In this document: piece after piece, positions 23,669 to 33,054 of the stretch
How positions within the stretch are numbered: position 1 is the first letter of the stretch
Layout: every line of letters begins with the position of its first letter
Assembly: GCA_034331105.1 (NCBI GenBank)
Contig: JAXQGB010000013.1
Coordinates: forward strand, 1-55,664
Reading direction: 5' to 3'
Length of the DNA: 55,664 nt
DNA from: Caenicola sp034331105
GTDB lineage: Bacteria > Synergistota > Synergistia > Synergistales > Synergistaceae
Position numbers and translations under genes: made by a program
Notes under the pieces: model-generated
Told to the model about the DNA's origin: nothing
Databases searched by the model: none
What the model saw: the letters and a program-made list of their open reading frames with translations, nothing else

Positions 23669-24922
23669 ATGGCATCAGAATCAAACAGTCTCTGGAAAGC
23701 CTACCGGTTCCCTATCATACTTCTCACAGGAATTGTCATCGGCTGTATAGTCGGGGCAGTGATGGGCAAAGACGCGCTGGTCTTTAAGCCTCTTGGAGAT
23801 GTCTTTATCAATGCAATGTTTATGGTAGTCGTTCCTCTGGTCTTCTCAACGATATGCAGCGCTGTTGCAAATATGTCCTCAATGGAGAGGCTTGGAAAAG
23901 TCATGAGATCCCTGGTACTCGTCTTTCTGGTGACAGGAGGGATAGCTGCGATCCTTATGCTTGTCACCGTCACACTCTTCCCGCCTGCAGCTGGAGCAAA
24001 CATACAGCTTCAGGCCCCTGGTGATTTCCAGGCACTGAGCACAGCAGACCAGATAGTAAAGGCATTCACTGTGGAAGATTTCGCGTTGCTCCTCTCCAGA
24101 AGGGCAATGCTGCCGCTGATCATCTTCACAATATTCTTCGGCTTCTGCCTCCAGACACTTGGAGAGAGAGGTCGGGCTGTCGGACGCGGGATCGCGGTCT
24201 TTGCCGACGCGATGCTCCAGATGGTCAAATACCTGATGTACTATGCCCCGATAGGTCTGGGTGCCTACTTTGCGACCCTGGTAGGAGACTACGGACCAAA
24301 CCTTCTCGGAGCATATCTCCGCTCAATGATCATTTACCATATTGCCACTTTTGGCTATTTCTTTATCGCCTTTACGATCTATTCCTGGATAGCAACACAG
24401 GGAAAAGGTACCGGAGTATTCTGGAAAAACATCATAACTCCCGCCATAACTGCTCTTGGAACACAGAGCAGCAATGCCACGCTGCCCGTAAACCTTGTAG
24501 CAGCACATAACATCGGCATTCCAAAGGATATCGCCGAGATCGTGCTGCCTATCGGGGCAACAGCTCACATGGAAGGTTCTTGCCTGAGCGGTATCCTTAA
24601 GATCGCATTCCTCTTCGGCATCTTCAACATACCATTCACCGGAATAGGAACGATCACCACTGCTGTAGCAGTCGCAGTTCTTTCAGGAGTTGTCCTCTCA
24701 GGTATCCCCGGAGGCGGTCTGGTCGGAGAAATGCTGATAGTGAGTCTTTACGGATTTCCGCCTGAAGCGTTCCCCATCATTGCAACGATAGGCTTCCTGG
24801 TCGACCCGGCAGCTACAATGGTCAACGCAACGGGAGACACCTGCTCGGCAATGCTTGTCTCAAGACTGGTAGAAGGCAAAGACTGGTTTGACAAGGCAGT
24901 GACCGCAAAGGAAATAATCTGA
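23669..24922 (+). CDS. Dicarboxylate/amino acid:cation symporter (DAACS, GltP/SstT family)
   Basis: 417 aa, SD GGAAGGAG. Eight hydrophobic segments with the two hairpin-loop motifs of glutamate transporter homologues: TQSSNATLP (serine-rich, about residues 266-274) and DPAATMVNATGDTCSAML (about 375-392). Uses Na+ or H+ gradients to import glutamate, aspartate, serine or C4-dicarboxylates. Monocistronic with its own terminator. In an amino-acid fermenter that also carries gdhA nearby, glutamate or aspartate uptake is the natural guess; substrate is not proven. Confidence 0.93.
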   Translation: MASESNSLWKAYRFPIILLTGIVIGCIVGAVMGKDALVFKPLGDVFINAMFMVVVPLVFSTICSAVANMSSMERLGKVMRSLVLVFLVTGGIAAILMLVTVTLFPPAAGANIQLQAPGDFQALSTADQIVKAFTVEDFALLLSRRAMLPLIIFTIFFGFCLQTLGERGRAVGRGIAVFADAMLQMVKYLMYYAPIGLGAYFATLVGDYGPNLLGAYLRSMIIYHIATFGYFFIAFTIYSWIATQGKGTGVFWKNIITPAITALGTQSSNATLPVNLVAAHNIGIPKDIAEIVLPIGATAHMEGSCLSGILKIAFLFGIFNIPFTGIGTITTAVAVAVLSGVVLSGIPGGGLVGEMLIVSLYGFPPEAFPIIATIGFLVDPAATMVNATGDTCSAMLVSRLVEGKDWFDKAVTAKEII

Positions 24923-24950
24923 CCGATCTCCCTTCAGATCTATGTTCGAT

Positions 24951-24983
24951 GCCGGCGCACATTTTTGGTGCGCCGGCATTTTT
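24951..24983 (+). terminator. Rho-independent terminator after the symporter
   Basis: Stem GCCGGCGCAC/GTGCGCCGGC with a short T-rich loop and five to six T. Very stable. Confidence 0.93.
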
Positions 24984-25069
24984 ATAGAATGTAACAAAGG
25001 CTCAAATAGTATACAATAGCCCTTAACAGTTCAACTATTTCATAAAAAAGTGGAAATGGAGTTTTTGGA

Positions 25070-26005
25070 ATGAAAAGCATTAAAACAGTATCGCTTATAG
25101 GACTTGGCGCACTTGGCAGCGCAAATCTTGCAAAGATCTCAGAGTCTGTACCAATGGAAAATATCAGAGTGGTTGCTTCGGGTGACAGGGCAGACAGATA
25201 TCGCAAAAATGGTGTATGCGTAAACGGCAGGACTTACATGTTCCCGATATTCGGACCCGAAGACAAAGTTCCTCCCGCGGATCTCCTTATCTTTGCTGTC
25301 AAAAACCACCACCTTCCCAAGGCGATCGAAGAGGCCAGGAACCATGTTGGGGAAAATACCATAATTATCTCATTCCTCAATGGCATATCAAGCGAGGAAG
25401 ATATAGGCAAAACATATGGAATGGATAAGGTCCTGTATGCATACGTGATGCGGACGGATTCAACACGGATCGGAGATTCGACAAATTACGTCAATCTGGG
25501 TTTTGTGCCATTTGGCGAAGCCCGGAATATTCCCGGAAAGTATACTGAAAGAGTATTGGCCGTCGAAGAATTTTTTAAAAAAACAGGCATAAAATATAAC
25601 ATTCCCGAAAACATGATACGCGACCTTTGGCTTAAGTTCATGCTTAACGTCGGAGCCAACCAGGTCACTGCCGTACTCAGATGCACCTACGGCGCGATCA
25701 GGGATTCAAAAGCAGTAAGGGATCTGCTGACCGAAGCCATGAGAGAAGCGGTCGCGGTTTCGAAGGCTGAAAAGATCGACCTTGATGAGAGCGATATCAC
25801 AAGATGCATTGACATCCTCAGCTCGCTGACCCCTACGGGAAAGACCTCAATGCTGCAGGACGTCGAGGCAAGAAGAAAGACTGAGGTCGAAGCCTTTGGA
25901 GGAACTGTTTGCAGTCTTGCCAAAAAGCACGGCATAGATGTCCCGGTAAACGAAGCGCTGGTAAAATTCATAACAGCACTGGAAGAAACTTTTGAAATTT
26001 GCTGA
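25070..26005 (+). CDS. Ketopantoate reductase family protein (ApbA/PanE)
   Basis: 311 aa, SD GGAG/TGGA ahead of ATG. N-terminal Rossmann domain with SLIGLGALGSANL (about 8-20) and the AVKNHH region (about 77) corresponding to the NADPH/ketopantoate site, then the helical C-terminal domain with LWLKFMLNVGANQVTAVLRCTYG (about 186-208; Lys and Asn typical of PanE). PanE reduces 2-dehydropantoate to pantoate for CoA synthesis, but the family has many paralogues of other specificity, and there is no pantothenate gene next to it. Confidence 0.85.
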   Translation: MKSIKTVSLIGLGALGSANLAKISESVPMENIRVVASGDRADRYRKNGVCVNGRTYMFPIFGPEDKVPPADLLIFAVKNHHLPKAIEEARNHVGENTIIISFLNGISSEEDIGKTYGMDKVLYAYVMRTDSTRIGDSTNYVNLGFVPFGEARNIPGKYTERVLAVEEFFKKTGIKYNIPENMIRDLWLKFMLNVGANQVTAVLRCTYGAIRDSKAVRDLLTEAMREAVAVSKAEKIDLDESDITRCIDILSSLTPTGKTSMLQDVEARRKTEVEAFGGTVCSLAKKHGIDVPVNEALVKFITALEETFEIC

Positions 26006-26055
26006 CAGAACATAAATATCAGGGTTTTGAAAAGATCCGACCCGGCGCACATTAG

Positions 26056-26086
26056 AAAAAGCCGCTCCTGTTAAGGAGCGGCTTTT
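26056..26086. terminator. Bidirectional terminator between panE-like gene and gdhA
   Basis: AAAAAGCCGCTCC/GGAGCGGCTTTT with a five-base loop. T-run on both strands serves the two convergent genes. Confidence 0.92.
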
Positions 26087-26116
26087 ATCATTTTGACTGT
26101 ATTGGTCAGCTAAAGC

Positions 26117-27394
26117 TTAGAGGAAGAAACCCTTCAGCTTAAGGCCGTCTGCAACGCGCTTGATCGCAACAAGGAATGCTGCGCGGCGCATCTTTACGCT
26201 GTGTTCCTGTGAATAATCCCATACTCTCTTGAAGTTGTCCTTCATGATCGGTACGAGGCGGTTGTTGTACTCTTCCTCTGTCCAGAAGAATCCGGCGAGG
26301 TCCTGTACCCATTCAAAGTATGAACCGATAACTCCGCCGCTGTTGGCGAGGAAGTCAGGAACGACGATGATGCCGCGCCTGTCGAGGATAACATCGCCGT
26401 CGGGCCTTACAGGTCCGTTTGCGCCTTCAACGATGTATGTGCACTTGAGTTTGTCGGCATTCTTCTCACTGATAACGCCTTCGAGGGCGCAGGGTGAAAG
26501 AACAAGGCATTCCTGCTCGAGGATCTCTTCGCCGCTCATCTTTACGAGTCCGGGCTGCGTGTAGCCGTCAAGTATACGCTTGGGATGTGCTTCAACGTGC
26601 GCCTTAGCTGCTACAACGTCGATCCCGTCCTTGCAGTAGTAACCGCCGGTGATGTCACTGATACCAACTACTTTTGCTCCTGCTTCCTGGAGGAAGAGTG
26701 CGTTGTATGTTCCGACGTTGCCGAAGCCCTGTACGATGACTGTTGCTGTTTTGGGGTCTACCTTCTGTGTTTTGAGAAGTTCAAGGACGCATGTTGCAAC
26801 GCCGAGGCCTGTTGCTGCGGTGCGGCCCTTTGATCCCCAGTAAGCGATGGGTTTGCCTGTTACTACGCCGGGCTCAAGTTTGCCGCGAAGCTTTGAAATG
26901 GTATCCATTATCCAGACCATTTCAGGGCCGCCGGTGTTGACGTCAGGTGCGGGAACGTCTGTCCAGTCGCCGATGAAGGGGGCGATGCGTGCTGCAAATG
27001 TACGTGTCATCATTTCACGCTCACGCGGTGAAAGTTCGAAAGGATCTACAGAGATGCCGCCTTTGCCTCCGCCGTATGGGATACCTGCAAGTGAACACTT
27101 CCATGTCATAAGGCTTGCGAGAGCTTCACACTCTTCGAGGTTGACATCGGGGTGGAAACGGAGTCCGCCCTTTGCCGGTCCGCAAACTGTGGAATGCTGT
27201 ACGCGGTAACCTTCAAAAACTCTTACTGAACCGTCGTCCATTACTACAGGGACGGAGACACAGACAGCTCTTTCGGGGCGGCTGAGGACTTCTACCAGAC
27301 CCTCATCAAGATTCATCTCTTCTGCTGCTGCGTAGAAGTTCTCCAGTGCTGTTGCAAGAAGAACATTCTTGGAAGTACGTTTCTGTACGGCCAT
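26117..27394 (-). CDS. gdhA: Glutamate dehydrogenase
   Basis: 425 aa from ATG 27394 (SD AAGGAGG, spacing about 8); the frame upstream to 27466 is not needed. Catalytic block GGGKGGISVDP (Lys about 108), substrate Lys in VQHSTVCGPAKGGLRFHP and the dinucleotide fold IVQGFGNVG (about 222-230). Length fits the hexameric small GDH class. It interconverts glutamate and 2-oxoglutarate plus ammonia; in amino-acid-fermenting Synergistota it works mainly in the deaminating direction. Codon use is that of a highly expressed gene. The interval 27395-27783 has no gene. Confidence 0.96.
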   Translation of the reverse strand: MAVQKRTSKNVLLATALENFYAAAEEMNLDEGLVEVLSRPERAVCVSVPVVMDDGSVRVFEGYRVQHSTVCGPAKGGLRFHPDVNLEECEALASLMTWKCSLAGIPYGGGKGGISVDPFELSPREREMMTRTFAARIAPFIGDWTDVPAPDVNTGGPEMVWIMDTISKLRGKLEPGVVTGKPIAYWGSKGRTAATGLGVATCVLELLKTQKVDPKTATVIVQGFGNVGTYNALFLQEAGAKVVGISDITGGYYCKDGIDVVAAKAHVEAHPKRILDGYTQPGLVKMSGEEILEQECLVLSPCALEGVISEKNADKLKCTYIVEGANGPVRPDGDVILDRRGIIVVPDFLANSGGVIGSYFEWVQDLAGFFWTEEEYNNRLVPIMKDNFKRVWDYSQEHSVKMRRAAFLVAIKRVADGLKLKGFFL

Positions 27395-27783
27395 ACAAAA
27401 AACCTCCTTGGATTTTTCGCCCAAACGGGCATTTACTTTAAGATATCTGTCCCAGGATCGGGACAATTCTTACACACACTATCAATTGTATTCCTCTTCC
27501 TGATTTGAGTAAAGGGGGGAAAAGACTACTCCTGCCTGAATTGAATGAATAAAACGTCAAAACAAAACAATTTATGCTTCTGACTTAGAGAAAAAAGGCG
27601 CAATGTACTTTTACGTGAAAAACTCCCATGAAAATAAACTTTAGCCACGGCCTTATTCATTTTATCACAAATGGATCCATGGATCCCTTGTTCTTTCCGC
27701 AAACCCATTCCGGTCAGATCCCACACAGGATCATGCAATAAAAAACCGGAGGAGACAAACCTGTCATACTGATGCAGTTTTCT

Positions 27784-28740
27784 CTAGAAGAACTTTTTCT
27801 TCCAGAGCAGGACTATGGTAACTATAGTCAGTGCCATCGTTACCATCCCGACAATAAAGAACCCCATCGGATGGGATGCCCAAGGTACAGGGACGTTCAT
27901 TCCGAAGAAGCTTGCGATCATTGTAGGGATCGCCATCACTATCGTTACTGAGGCAAGGAATTTCATGACCATGTTCAGGTTGTTGGAAATAACTGAGGCG
28001 AAGGCATCCATCATGCCTGCCAGAACATCAGTCTGGATCTGGGCCATTTCAATAGACTGATCGTATTCGACCCTTACGTCATCGAGCAGTTCCTCATCTT
28101 CTTCCCTGAACTTGATCAGGTGGTTCACCTGAGGATTGGAACAGAGGCGAAGCAGGCGTTCAACGACTACTCTGTTTGAACGCAATGACATTGAGTAGTA
28201 TGTAAGTCCCTTCTGAAGATCCAGAAGCTGAAAAAGCTCTTCGTTCTTCATTGAAAGGCGCAGATCCTGCTCTATCCTGTCTGACTTCCTGGCCATCTGT
28301 CTCAGGTCTTTCAGGAACAGCAGTGCGGAATGATACAAAAGTTGGAACAGGAACCTGGTTCTCTTATAGGTGCTGAAATACCTGTATCTGCTCTCTGTGA
28401 AGCTTTGGAGGATATCGTTGTACTCCTGGCAGATCGTCACAAAAAAATCAGGCGTGACGATTATTCCGAGAGGTATCGTATCGTACTCTCCCGGCCTGTC
28501 TTCGTGGTTGACAGGAACGTTTATAAGGACAAGGATGTGATTGTCTTCTATTTCAATACGGGAGGATTCTTCCGGGTCAAGAGCAGATCTTACGAAGTCC
28601 TGAGGAGCTTTTGTTAATCTCTCCGTTATTATAAGTTCCTCTGCTGTTGGTTTTATCAGGCTTATCCATGATCCTGATTCGATATTGTCCTGATCAAGTT
28701 CAAGAAGCCTGTCGTCAAATGTCTTTGAAATTTTGAGCAT
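27784..28740 (-). CDS. corA: CorA family divalent cation transporter
   Basis: 318 aa. Large acidic cytoplasmic domain, long coiled helix (about 150-255), then two C-terminal TM segments with the diagnostic FGMNVP (GMN about 280) at the end of TM1 and a basic KKK tail. CorA pentamers import Mg2+ or Co2+. SD GGGGGAGG ahead of ATG 28740. Upstream 28741-29227 contains no convincing gene. Confidence 0.93.
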   Translation of the reverse strand: MLKISKTFDDRLLELDQDNIESGSWISLIKPTAEELIITERLTKAPQDFVRSALDPEESSRIEIEDNHILVLINVPVNHEDRPGEYDTIPLGIIVTPDFFVTICQEYNDILQSFTESRYRYFSTYKRTRFLFQLLYHSALLFLKDLRQMARKSDRIEQDLRLSMKNEELFQLLDLQKGLTYYSMSLRSNRVVVERLLRLCSNPQVNHLIKFREEDEELLDDVRVEYDQSIEMAQIQTDVLAGMMDAFASVISNNLNMVMKFLASVTIVMAIPTMIASFFGMNVPVPWASHPMGFFIVGMVTMALTIVTIVLLWKKKFF

Positions 28741-28920
28741 TGTTTTTTCCTCCCCCGCTGTTTTTCTGAATTATCCCGTGATCTGAAACATGCACTGATG
28801 CACAAGTCAGGAGGTGTCATCAAAAAAGATGTCATCTGAATAGTATGCCGATATTTCAAAAAATCTGTTAAATCTACGGGAGTGAAGGGATGAAAAGAAT
28901 GGAATTAATTAAATACTCCA

Positions 28921-28939
28921 CACCCGGCAGCGCCGGGTG
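28921..28939. other. Isolated perfect hairpin
   Basis: CACCCGGC-AGC-GCCGGGTG, 8-bp stem with a 3-nt loop, in the gene-free interval between corA and rpsI. No T-run on either strand, so it is not a typical terminator. Confidence 0.6.
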
Positions 28940-29227
28940 CTTATTAAAAGTGCAGCCCGGGCTAGAAAATATTCACTAAGCGTCCTTGAGGTTCAGGACT
29001 GGGACTGGGACTATCCATGGACTGCTCCCTTCTTCGGGTGTTGCCCGATGCATTGCTTTCTACCCAGTAAAGTTTAGTGCGCAACAACTGCAAGGTCAAG
29101 GGGAAAATTTATCATATCTGAGTATTCCGGTCTGCAGAAGCAATATTCCCAAAAATTCAGTGCAAATGCTGGATCGCGCCTAAAATCACTGATCCGAAGC
29201 ATACGAAAATGATCAGCTTCAAAAGAA

Positions 29228-29273
29228 CAAAAAAAAGAGGTATTTCAGGCAAAAAGCAACGCCCGGAATACCC
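29228..29273 (-). terminator. Terminator of the rplM-rpsI operon
   Basis: On the minus strand GGTATTCCGGGC pairs with GCCTGAAATACC (one mismatch, one wobble) followed by TCTTTTTTTT. Confidence 0.85.
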
Positions 29274-29316
29274 CCGCAAAAGCTGTAAAACATCGTTCGA
29301 TCTGTATCTCGAAAAA

Positions 29317-29736
29317 CTAACGCTTTGAGAACTGCTTGGCTGCTCTTGCTCCTTTGAGTCCGACCTTCTTACGTTCGACCATGCGTGAGTCGCGGGTAAG
29401 AAGTCCGGCCTTCTTAAGGGAGGGGCGTGCTGCGGGGTACATCTTCAGGATCGCTCTTGCGACACCAAGGCGCACTGCACCTGCCTGACCTGTAAGTCCG
29501 CCGCCGTGGGCATTGACGAACACATCGATCTTGCCCTCGATGCCGGCTACTTTCAGCGCTTCAACAGCTTGTGTAGACCAGTAAAAACGCGGGAGATAGT
29601 CGTTAACTTCTCTGTTGTTGATAAGGAACTTACCGTCGCCTTCACAGATGCGTACTCGGGCGATAGCGTTCTTTCTTCTGCCTGTACCCCAAATAAAGGA
29701 TACGGGGGCCGCTGTTTCTTTTTTCTTAACTGCCAT
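29317..29736 (-). CDS. rpsI: 30S ribosomal protein S9
   Basis: 139 aa, ATG with SD GGGGTG. Contains GTGRRKNAIARVRI near the start, AVEALKVAG, GGGLTGQAGAVRLGVARAI and the conserved C-terminus ARAAKQFSKR, whose last basic residues reach the P-site tRNA. 18 bp after rplM, the standard order. Confidence 0.97.
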   Translation of the reverse strand: MAVKKKETAAPVSFIWGTGRRKNAIARVRICEGDGKFLINNREVNDYLPRFYWSTQAVEALKVAGIEGKIDVFVNAHGGGLTGQAGAVRLGVARAILKMYPAARPSLKKAGLLTRDSRMVERKKVGLKGARAAKQFSKR

Positions 29737-29754
29737 TTTTTACACCCCTATCTC

Positions 29755-30189
29755 CTAGTCTATCTGCTCTGGTTTCTGAGCCTCGTGTGGATGGCTCGGA
29801 CCGGCATATACTTTAAGCTTGCGATACATATCACGTCCAAGTTTGGTCTTGGGAAGCATACCCCATACGACCCTCTCGATCAGACGTTCGGGACGGCGTT
29901 CAAGTACCTGCTGGTACGTGAGAGTCTTTAGTCCGCCCGGGTAAAGGCTGTGTGTGATGATCGTGGACTGCAGGAGTTTTTTGCCTGTAAGCCCGATCTT
30001 CTCCGCGTTTACAACAACAACAAAATCGCCGGTATCAACGTGCGGCGTGTATGTTGGCTTGTGTTTCCCAATAAGTATACGGGCTACCTGTACTGCAAGA
30101 CGGCCAAGGTGTTTATCTGATGCGTCGATCACATACCATTTGCGCTCAACTTCCGCACCCTTAGCCATGAAAGAACGTGTGCCTATCAT
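29755..30189 (-). CDS. rplM: 50S ribosomal protein L13
   Basis: 144 aa, SD GAGGAGGA. Typical features: RKWYVIDASDKHLGRLAVQVARILIGKHKPTYTP, VNAEKIGLTGKK, LIERVVWGMLPKTKLGRDMYRKLKVYAGPSHPHEAQ. Early assembly protein of the 50S subunit. First gene of the rplM-rpsI pair. Confidence 0.97.
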   Translation of the reverse strand: MIGTRSFMAKGAEVERKWYVIDASDKHLGRLAVQVARILIGKHKPTYTPHVDTGDFVVVVNAEKIGLTGKKLLQSTIITHSLYPGGLKTLTYQQVLERRPERLIERVVWGMLPKTKLGRDMYRKLKVYAGPSHPHEAQKPEQID

Positions 30190-30263
30190 GGATCTTCCTC
30201 CTCAAAAAAGTGGATCACTAATTTTTTATATTTTATATTTCTTAAAGCTACTCGTCCGGTTCA

Positions 30264-30339
30264 CTGAAGCCGTGGCATACGTGCGCTAACGCACCGCTCT
30301 TCAGGGACACTGTCTGTTAACGTGGGGGAAAACAGACTG
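30264..30339 (-). promoter_or_regulatory. Two hairpins in the leader of rplM
   Basis: Hairpin 1: CTGAAG (30264-30269) with CTTCAG (30299-30304), with inner GTGCG-CTAA-CGCAC. Hairpin 2: CTGTCTGTT (30310-30318) with AACAGACTG (30331-30339), 8/9 pairs. No T-run follows on the minus strand, so they are not plain terminators of the preceding gene. They may form an L13 autoregulatory leader; this is inference. Confidence 0.4.
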
Positions 30340-30344
30340 CGGGG

Positions 30345-31388
30345 CTAGAGTACGCGTTCAAGCCTCGGATTATCAATTATTCCGGGAAGACGTCCGCGCT
30401 TGGCGATAGGCCTTCCGTCGATCATTTTCAGGTCCATGGTCATATCCCTTGATTTTCCATGTGTTATATAACTGCCGACTCCGTAAACACTTGCTCCGGC
30501 TTCGTTCATCATCTTTATGCGTTCAGGGGTAAGGCCTCCTGTAGCTATAACCTGCACATCGCTGTAACCGGCAATGTCAAGGCGCCATCTGATCTCGCGG
30601 ACCAGATCCGGTGTAACTCCGCCGCGCTCACCGGGTGTGTCAAGCCTTACTCCGGCAAGCTTATCGCCCAGGCATTCTGCAACACGCATAGTCTCTTCCG
30701 CTTCATCCTTGAAAGTATCGACTAGCACTATACGAGGTTCTTCTGCAGGGATCTGAGCGTCATAAAGCTTAGCAAGCTTAACTGTATCCCCTACTATCAA
30801 TATTGCAGCATGAGGGATGGTCCCCTTTGGTTCTTCATTGCAGAGCTTTGCGGCCAGGATGCAGCTCATCGCGCTGCACCCGGCAATCTTCGCCGCTCTT
30901 TCCATTACCGGCGCGACAGCGGGATGAACATGCCTGGCTCCGAAACAGAGAACATTGCGGCCCTCAGCTGCTTCCACACATTCCCTCGCTGCTGTGGCCC
31001 ATCCTGTAGATGAGGCAAGCATGCCAAGCAAAACTGTTTCATAAAGGCCGAATGATTCGTACGTACCCTTGATCCTCATCAGGACTTCTTTGCCTTCAAA
31101 AGCAGATCCCTCAGGGATGGCCTCAACTTCCGGCTGGTTCGGGAATGTCCTGAAAAGCCGCAGAACTTCTTCAAGTCCGGCAAAAATACCGCTCTTACGG
31201 GTAAATACCTCAGCTACGACAGGTGTTTCCAGCAACCCTGCTGAACGGAGAACGTCCCTCGTCTTTAAAAAATAAATATCTGTAGTCCACCCTGTCAGCA
31301 GCTCTTCGTGAGTTGCAGAAAAAAGACGTCCCTCTGTTTCTACGTAGGCGGCAATATCTTTTTGGCTGTCAAGCCTCTTGAGCGGCAT
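30345..31388 (-). CDS. Nicotinate phosphoribosyltransferase
   Basis: 347 aa, related to the short archaeal-type NAPRTases and to NadC. Visible: TDIYFLKTRDVL near the N-terminus (substrate-binding Tyr region), GARHVHPAVAPVMERAAKIAG (about 148-168), LVDTFKDEAEETMRVAE and VRLDTPGERGGVTPDLVREIRWRLD (about 220-270), IATGGLTPERI, GVGSYITHG (phosphate-binding end). Makes nicotinate mononucleotide from nicotinate and PRPP for NAD salvage. Start follows secG by 9 bp; distal gene of the ltaE-to-secG run. Confidence 0.88.
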   Translation of the reverse strand: MPLKRLDSQKDIAAYVETEGRLFSATHEELLTGWTTDIYFLKTRDVLRSAGLLETPVVAEVFTRKSGIFAGLEEVLRLFRTFPNQPEVEAIPEGSAFEGKEVLMRIKGTYESFGLYETVLLGMLASSTGWATAARECVEAAEGRNVLCFGARHVHPAVAPVMERAAKIAGCSAMSCILAAKLCNEEPKGTIPHAAILIVGDTVKLAKLYDAQIPAEEPRIVLVDTFKDEAEETMRVAECLGDKLAGVRLDTPGERGGVTPDLVREIRWRLDIAGYSDVQVIATGGLTPERIKMMNEAGASVYGVGSYITHGKSRDMTMDLKMIDGRPIAKRGRLPGIIDNPRLERVL

Positions 31389-31397
31389 GGCGACGGC

Positions 31398-31625
31398 CTA
31401 TCTTACGACGACCTGCAAGATGGACAGGATCATAAATGCGAGCATCAGTCCTGCAGTTATTTTAGTCAGGGATGACATGCGCTGCCATGTTCCTCCCGAA
31501 TCTGCCTGAGTTCCGCCTCCGCCAAAAGATCCGGTGAATCCACCGCTTTTTCTGTGCTGCATCATAATAACTCCAATTAGAGCTACACAAACAAGGATGT
31601 GAAGGATTCCAAGAAGGATTTTCAC
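31398..31625 (-). CDS. secG: Preprotein translocase subunit SecG
   Basis: 75 aa from GTG 31625 with SD GGAGGT (spacing 7); the in-frame GTG at 31634 overlaps that SD. Two hydrophobic helices (about 1-22 and 50-72) around a glycine-rich loop (GFTGSFGGGGTQADSGG), standard for SecG, which assists SecYE during export. Confidence 0.92.
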   Translation of the reverse strand: MKILLGILHILVCVALIGVIMMQHRKSGGFTGSFGGGGTQADSGGTWQRMSSLTKITAGLMLAFMILSILQVVVR

Positions 31626-31667
31626 AAACCACACCTCCAGAGTTTTCTATATTCCGCGGTCAGGCTG

Positions 31668-32297
31668 TTACCTCTGCACAGACCGGGAATTTTCCATAGT
31701 ACGTACAGCATAGTATTGTAACACAGGTATGAGCATTTCTGCTATACCTTTTATTGCAAGGGCTCTATGAGAAATTTTTGTTTTTACCCGGTCTCCGAGT
31801 TCAGAAAATGTTTTGTCATAGCCGTCGGGTATAAATATCGGGTCATAACCGAAGCCGCTCATGCCCGATGGTTTAAATGCGATCGTTCCGCTGCAGATGC
31901 CTTCATAAACAAGAGCTTCTTCTCTGTCAGGAAAGACAACTGCAATGCACGAGACAAAACGTGCCCTTCTCTCTTTTATGTCTTCCATTTTAGAAAGGAG
32001 CCAATTAGTCCTGTCATTGTCAGTACCCTGAACGGCACGGGCAGAATGTATCCCCGGGGCTCCTCCGAGAGCAAATACTTCCAGGCCGCTGTCATCAGCG
32101 ATCGCCGGCAAATCAAGCGTTTCCGACCAGGCCCTCGCTTTTAGAAGAGCATTTTCTTTGTAGCTGCTTCCGGTTTCCTCTACATCTGTCCGGACATCAA
32201 GATCCCCTCCGAAAAGAAGTTCTATCCCTATCGGCGCAAATGCATCTTTCATTTCACGGTACTTATTTATGTTGCCGCTTGCAAGAACTATCTTCAT
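31668..32297 (-). CDS. rdgB: XTP/dITP diphosphatase (RdgB/HAM1)
   Basis: 209 aa. Signature pieces: VLASGNINKYREM at the N-terminus, ADDSGLEVFALGGAPGIHSAR (about 66-86), GFGYDPIF and SHRALAIKG near the C-terminus. Hydrolyses deaminated purine nucleotides before they enter DNA or RNA. ATG overlaps the stop of rph by 4 bp (ATGA), as often seen for rph-rdgB. Confidence 0.95.
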   Translation of the reverse strand: MKIVLASGNINKYREMKDAFAPIGIELLFGGDLDVRTDVEETGSSYKENALLKARAWSETLDLPAIADDSGLEVFALGGAPGIHSARAVQGTDNDRTNWLLSKMEDIKERRARFVSCIAVVFPDREEALVYEGICSGTIAFKPSGMSGFGYDPIFIPDGYDKTFSELGDRVKTKISHRALAIKGIAEMLIPVLQYYAVRTMENSRSVQR

Positions 32298-33040
32298 CTT
32301 AAAAAAATCGCCTTTTCCTCATCTGTAAGCTGAAGGGCTTCGGCCTGTATCCGATGGATCTCGCAGATCCCTTTCCATCCCAGGGATAATATCTCATCCA
32401 GTTCTGTCCTCGAGAATACTCCTCCCTCACCGGTGCCCTGGAGTTCTACGAACTCCCCCTTTGAGGTCATTATGATGTTTGCATCCACATCTGCAGCGGA
32501 ATCTTCTTCGTAGCACAGATCCAGCATCGGCACCCCGCAGACCTTGCCGGCACTTACAGCTCCTATCTGTGTTTTGACAGGTATCTCATCTATCTGCGAG
32601 CAGGAGACCAGCCATCTCAACGCATCAAAAAGCGCTACAAAACCAGCCGAGACAGAAGCCGTCCTTGTCCCTCCGTCAGCCTGCAGAACATCACAGTCGA
32701 TCCAGATAGTTTTTTCTCCAAGCTTGTTCATATCGACAGCTGCACGAAGCGACCGTCCGATCAGTCTCTGTATCTCGGTCCCCCTGCCGTTGAGCTTTCC
32801 TTTGCTTATGTCCCTCTGAGTCCTCTGGTGGGTGGATCTGGGAAGCATTGAATATTCAGCGCTTATCCAGCCTTTGCCGGTACCCCTCATAAACGGGGGG
32901 ACTTTATCTTCCACAGAAGCAGTACAGAGGACCTTGGTATTGCCCCATTCAACAAGAGCCGACCCTTCTGCGTATCTGCTGAAATTCCTTTGGAACTTTA
33001 TCGGCCTGAGCTCAAATGGTTCTCTTCCGTCAATTCTCAT
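32294..33040 (-). CDS. rph: Ribonuclease PH
   Basis: 248 aa from ATG 33040, matching the family start MRIDGREPFELRPI; a longer frame to 33070 overlaps the preceding gene. Contains AEGSALVEWGNTKVLCTASVE, MLPRSTHQRTQRD, GRGTEIQRLIGRSLRAAVD and CDVLQADGGTRTASVSA. Phosphorolytic 3'-5' exonuclease trimming tRNA 3' ends. Confidence 0.95.
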   Translation of the reverse strand: MRIDGREPFELRPIKFQRNFSRYAEGSALVEWGNTKVLCTASVEDKVPPFMRGTGKGWISAEYSMLPRSTHQRTQRDISKGKLNGRGTEIQRLIGRSLRAAVDMNKLGEKTIWIDCDVLQADGGTRTASVSAGFVALFDALRWLVSCSQIDEIPVKTQIGAVSAGKVCGVPMLDLCYEEDSAADVDANIIMTSKGEFVELQGTGEGGVFSRTELDEILSLGWKGICEIHRIQAEALQLTDEEKAIFLR

Positions 33041-33054
33041 TATTTCATACCCCG

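Noticed and set aside
28986..29183. 65-codon frame between corA and rpsI
   Set aside because: No SD, no homology that I recognise, and repetitive GGGACT composition near its start.
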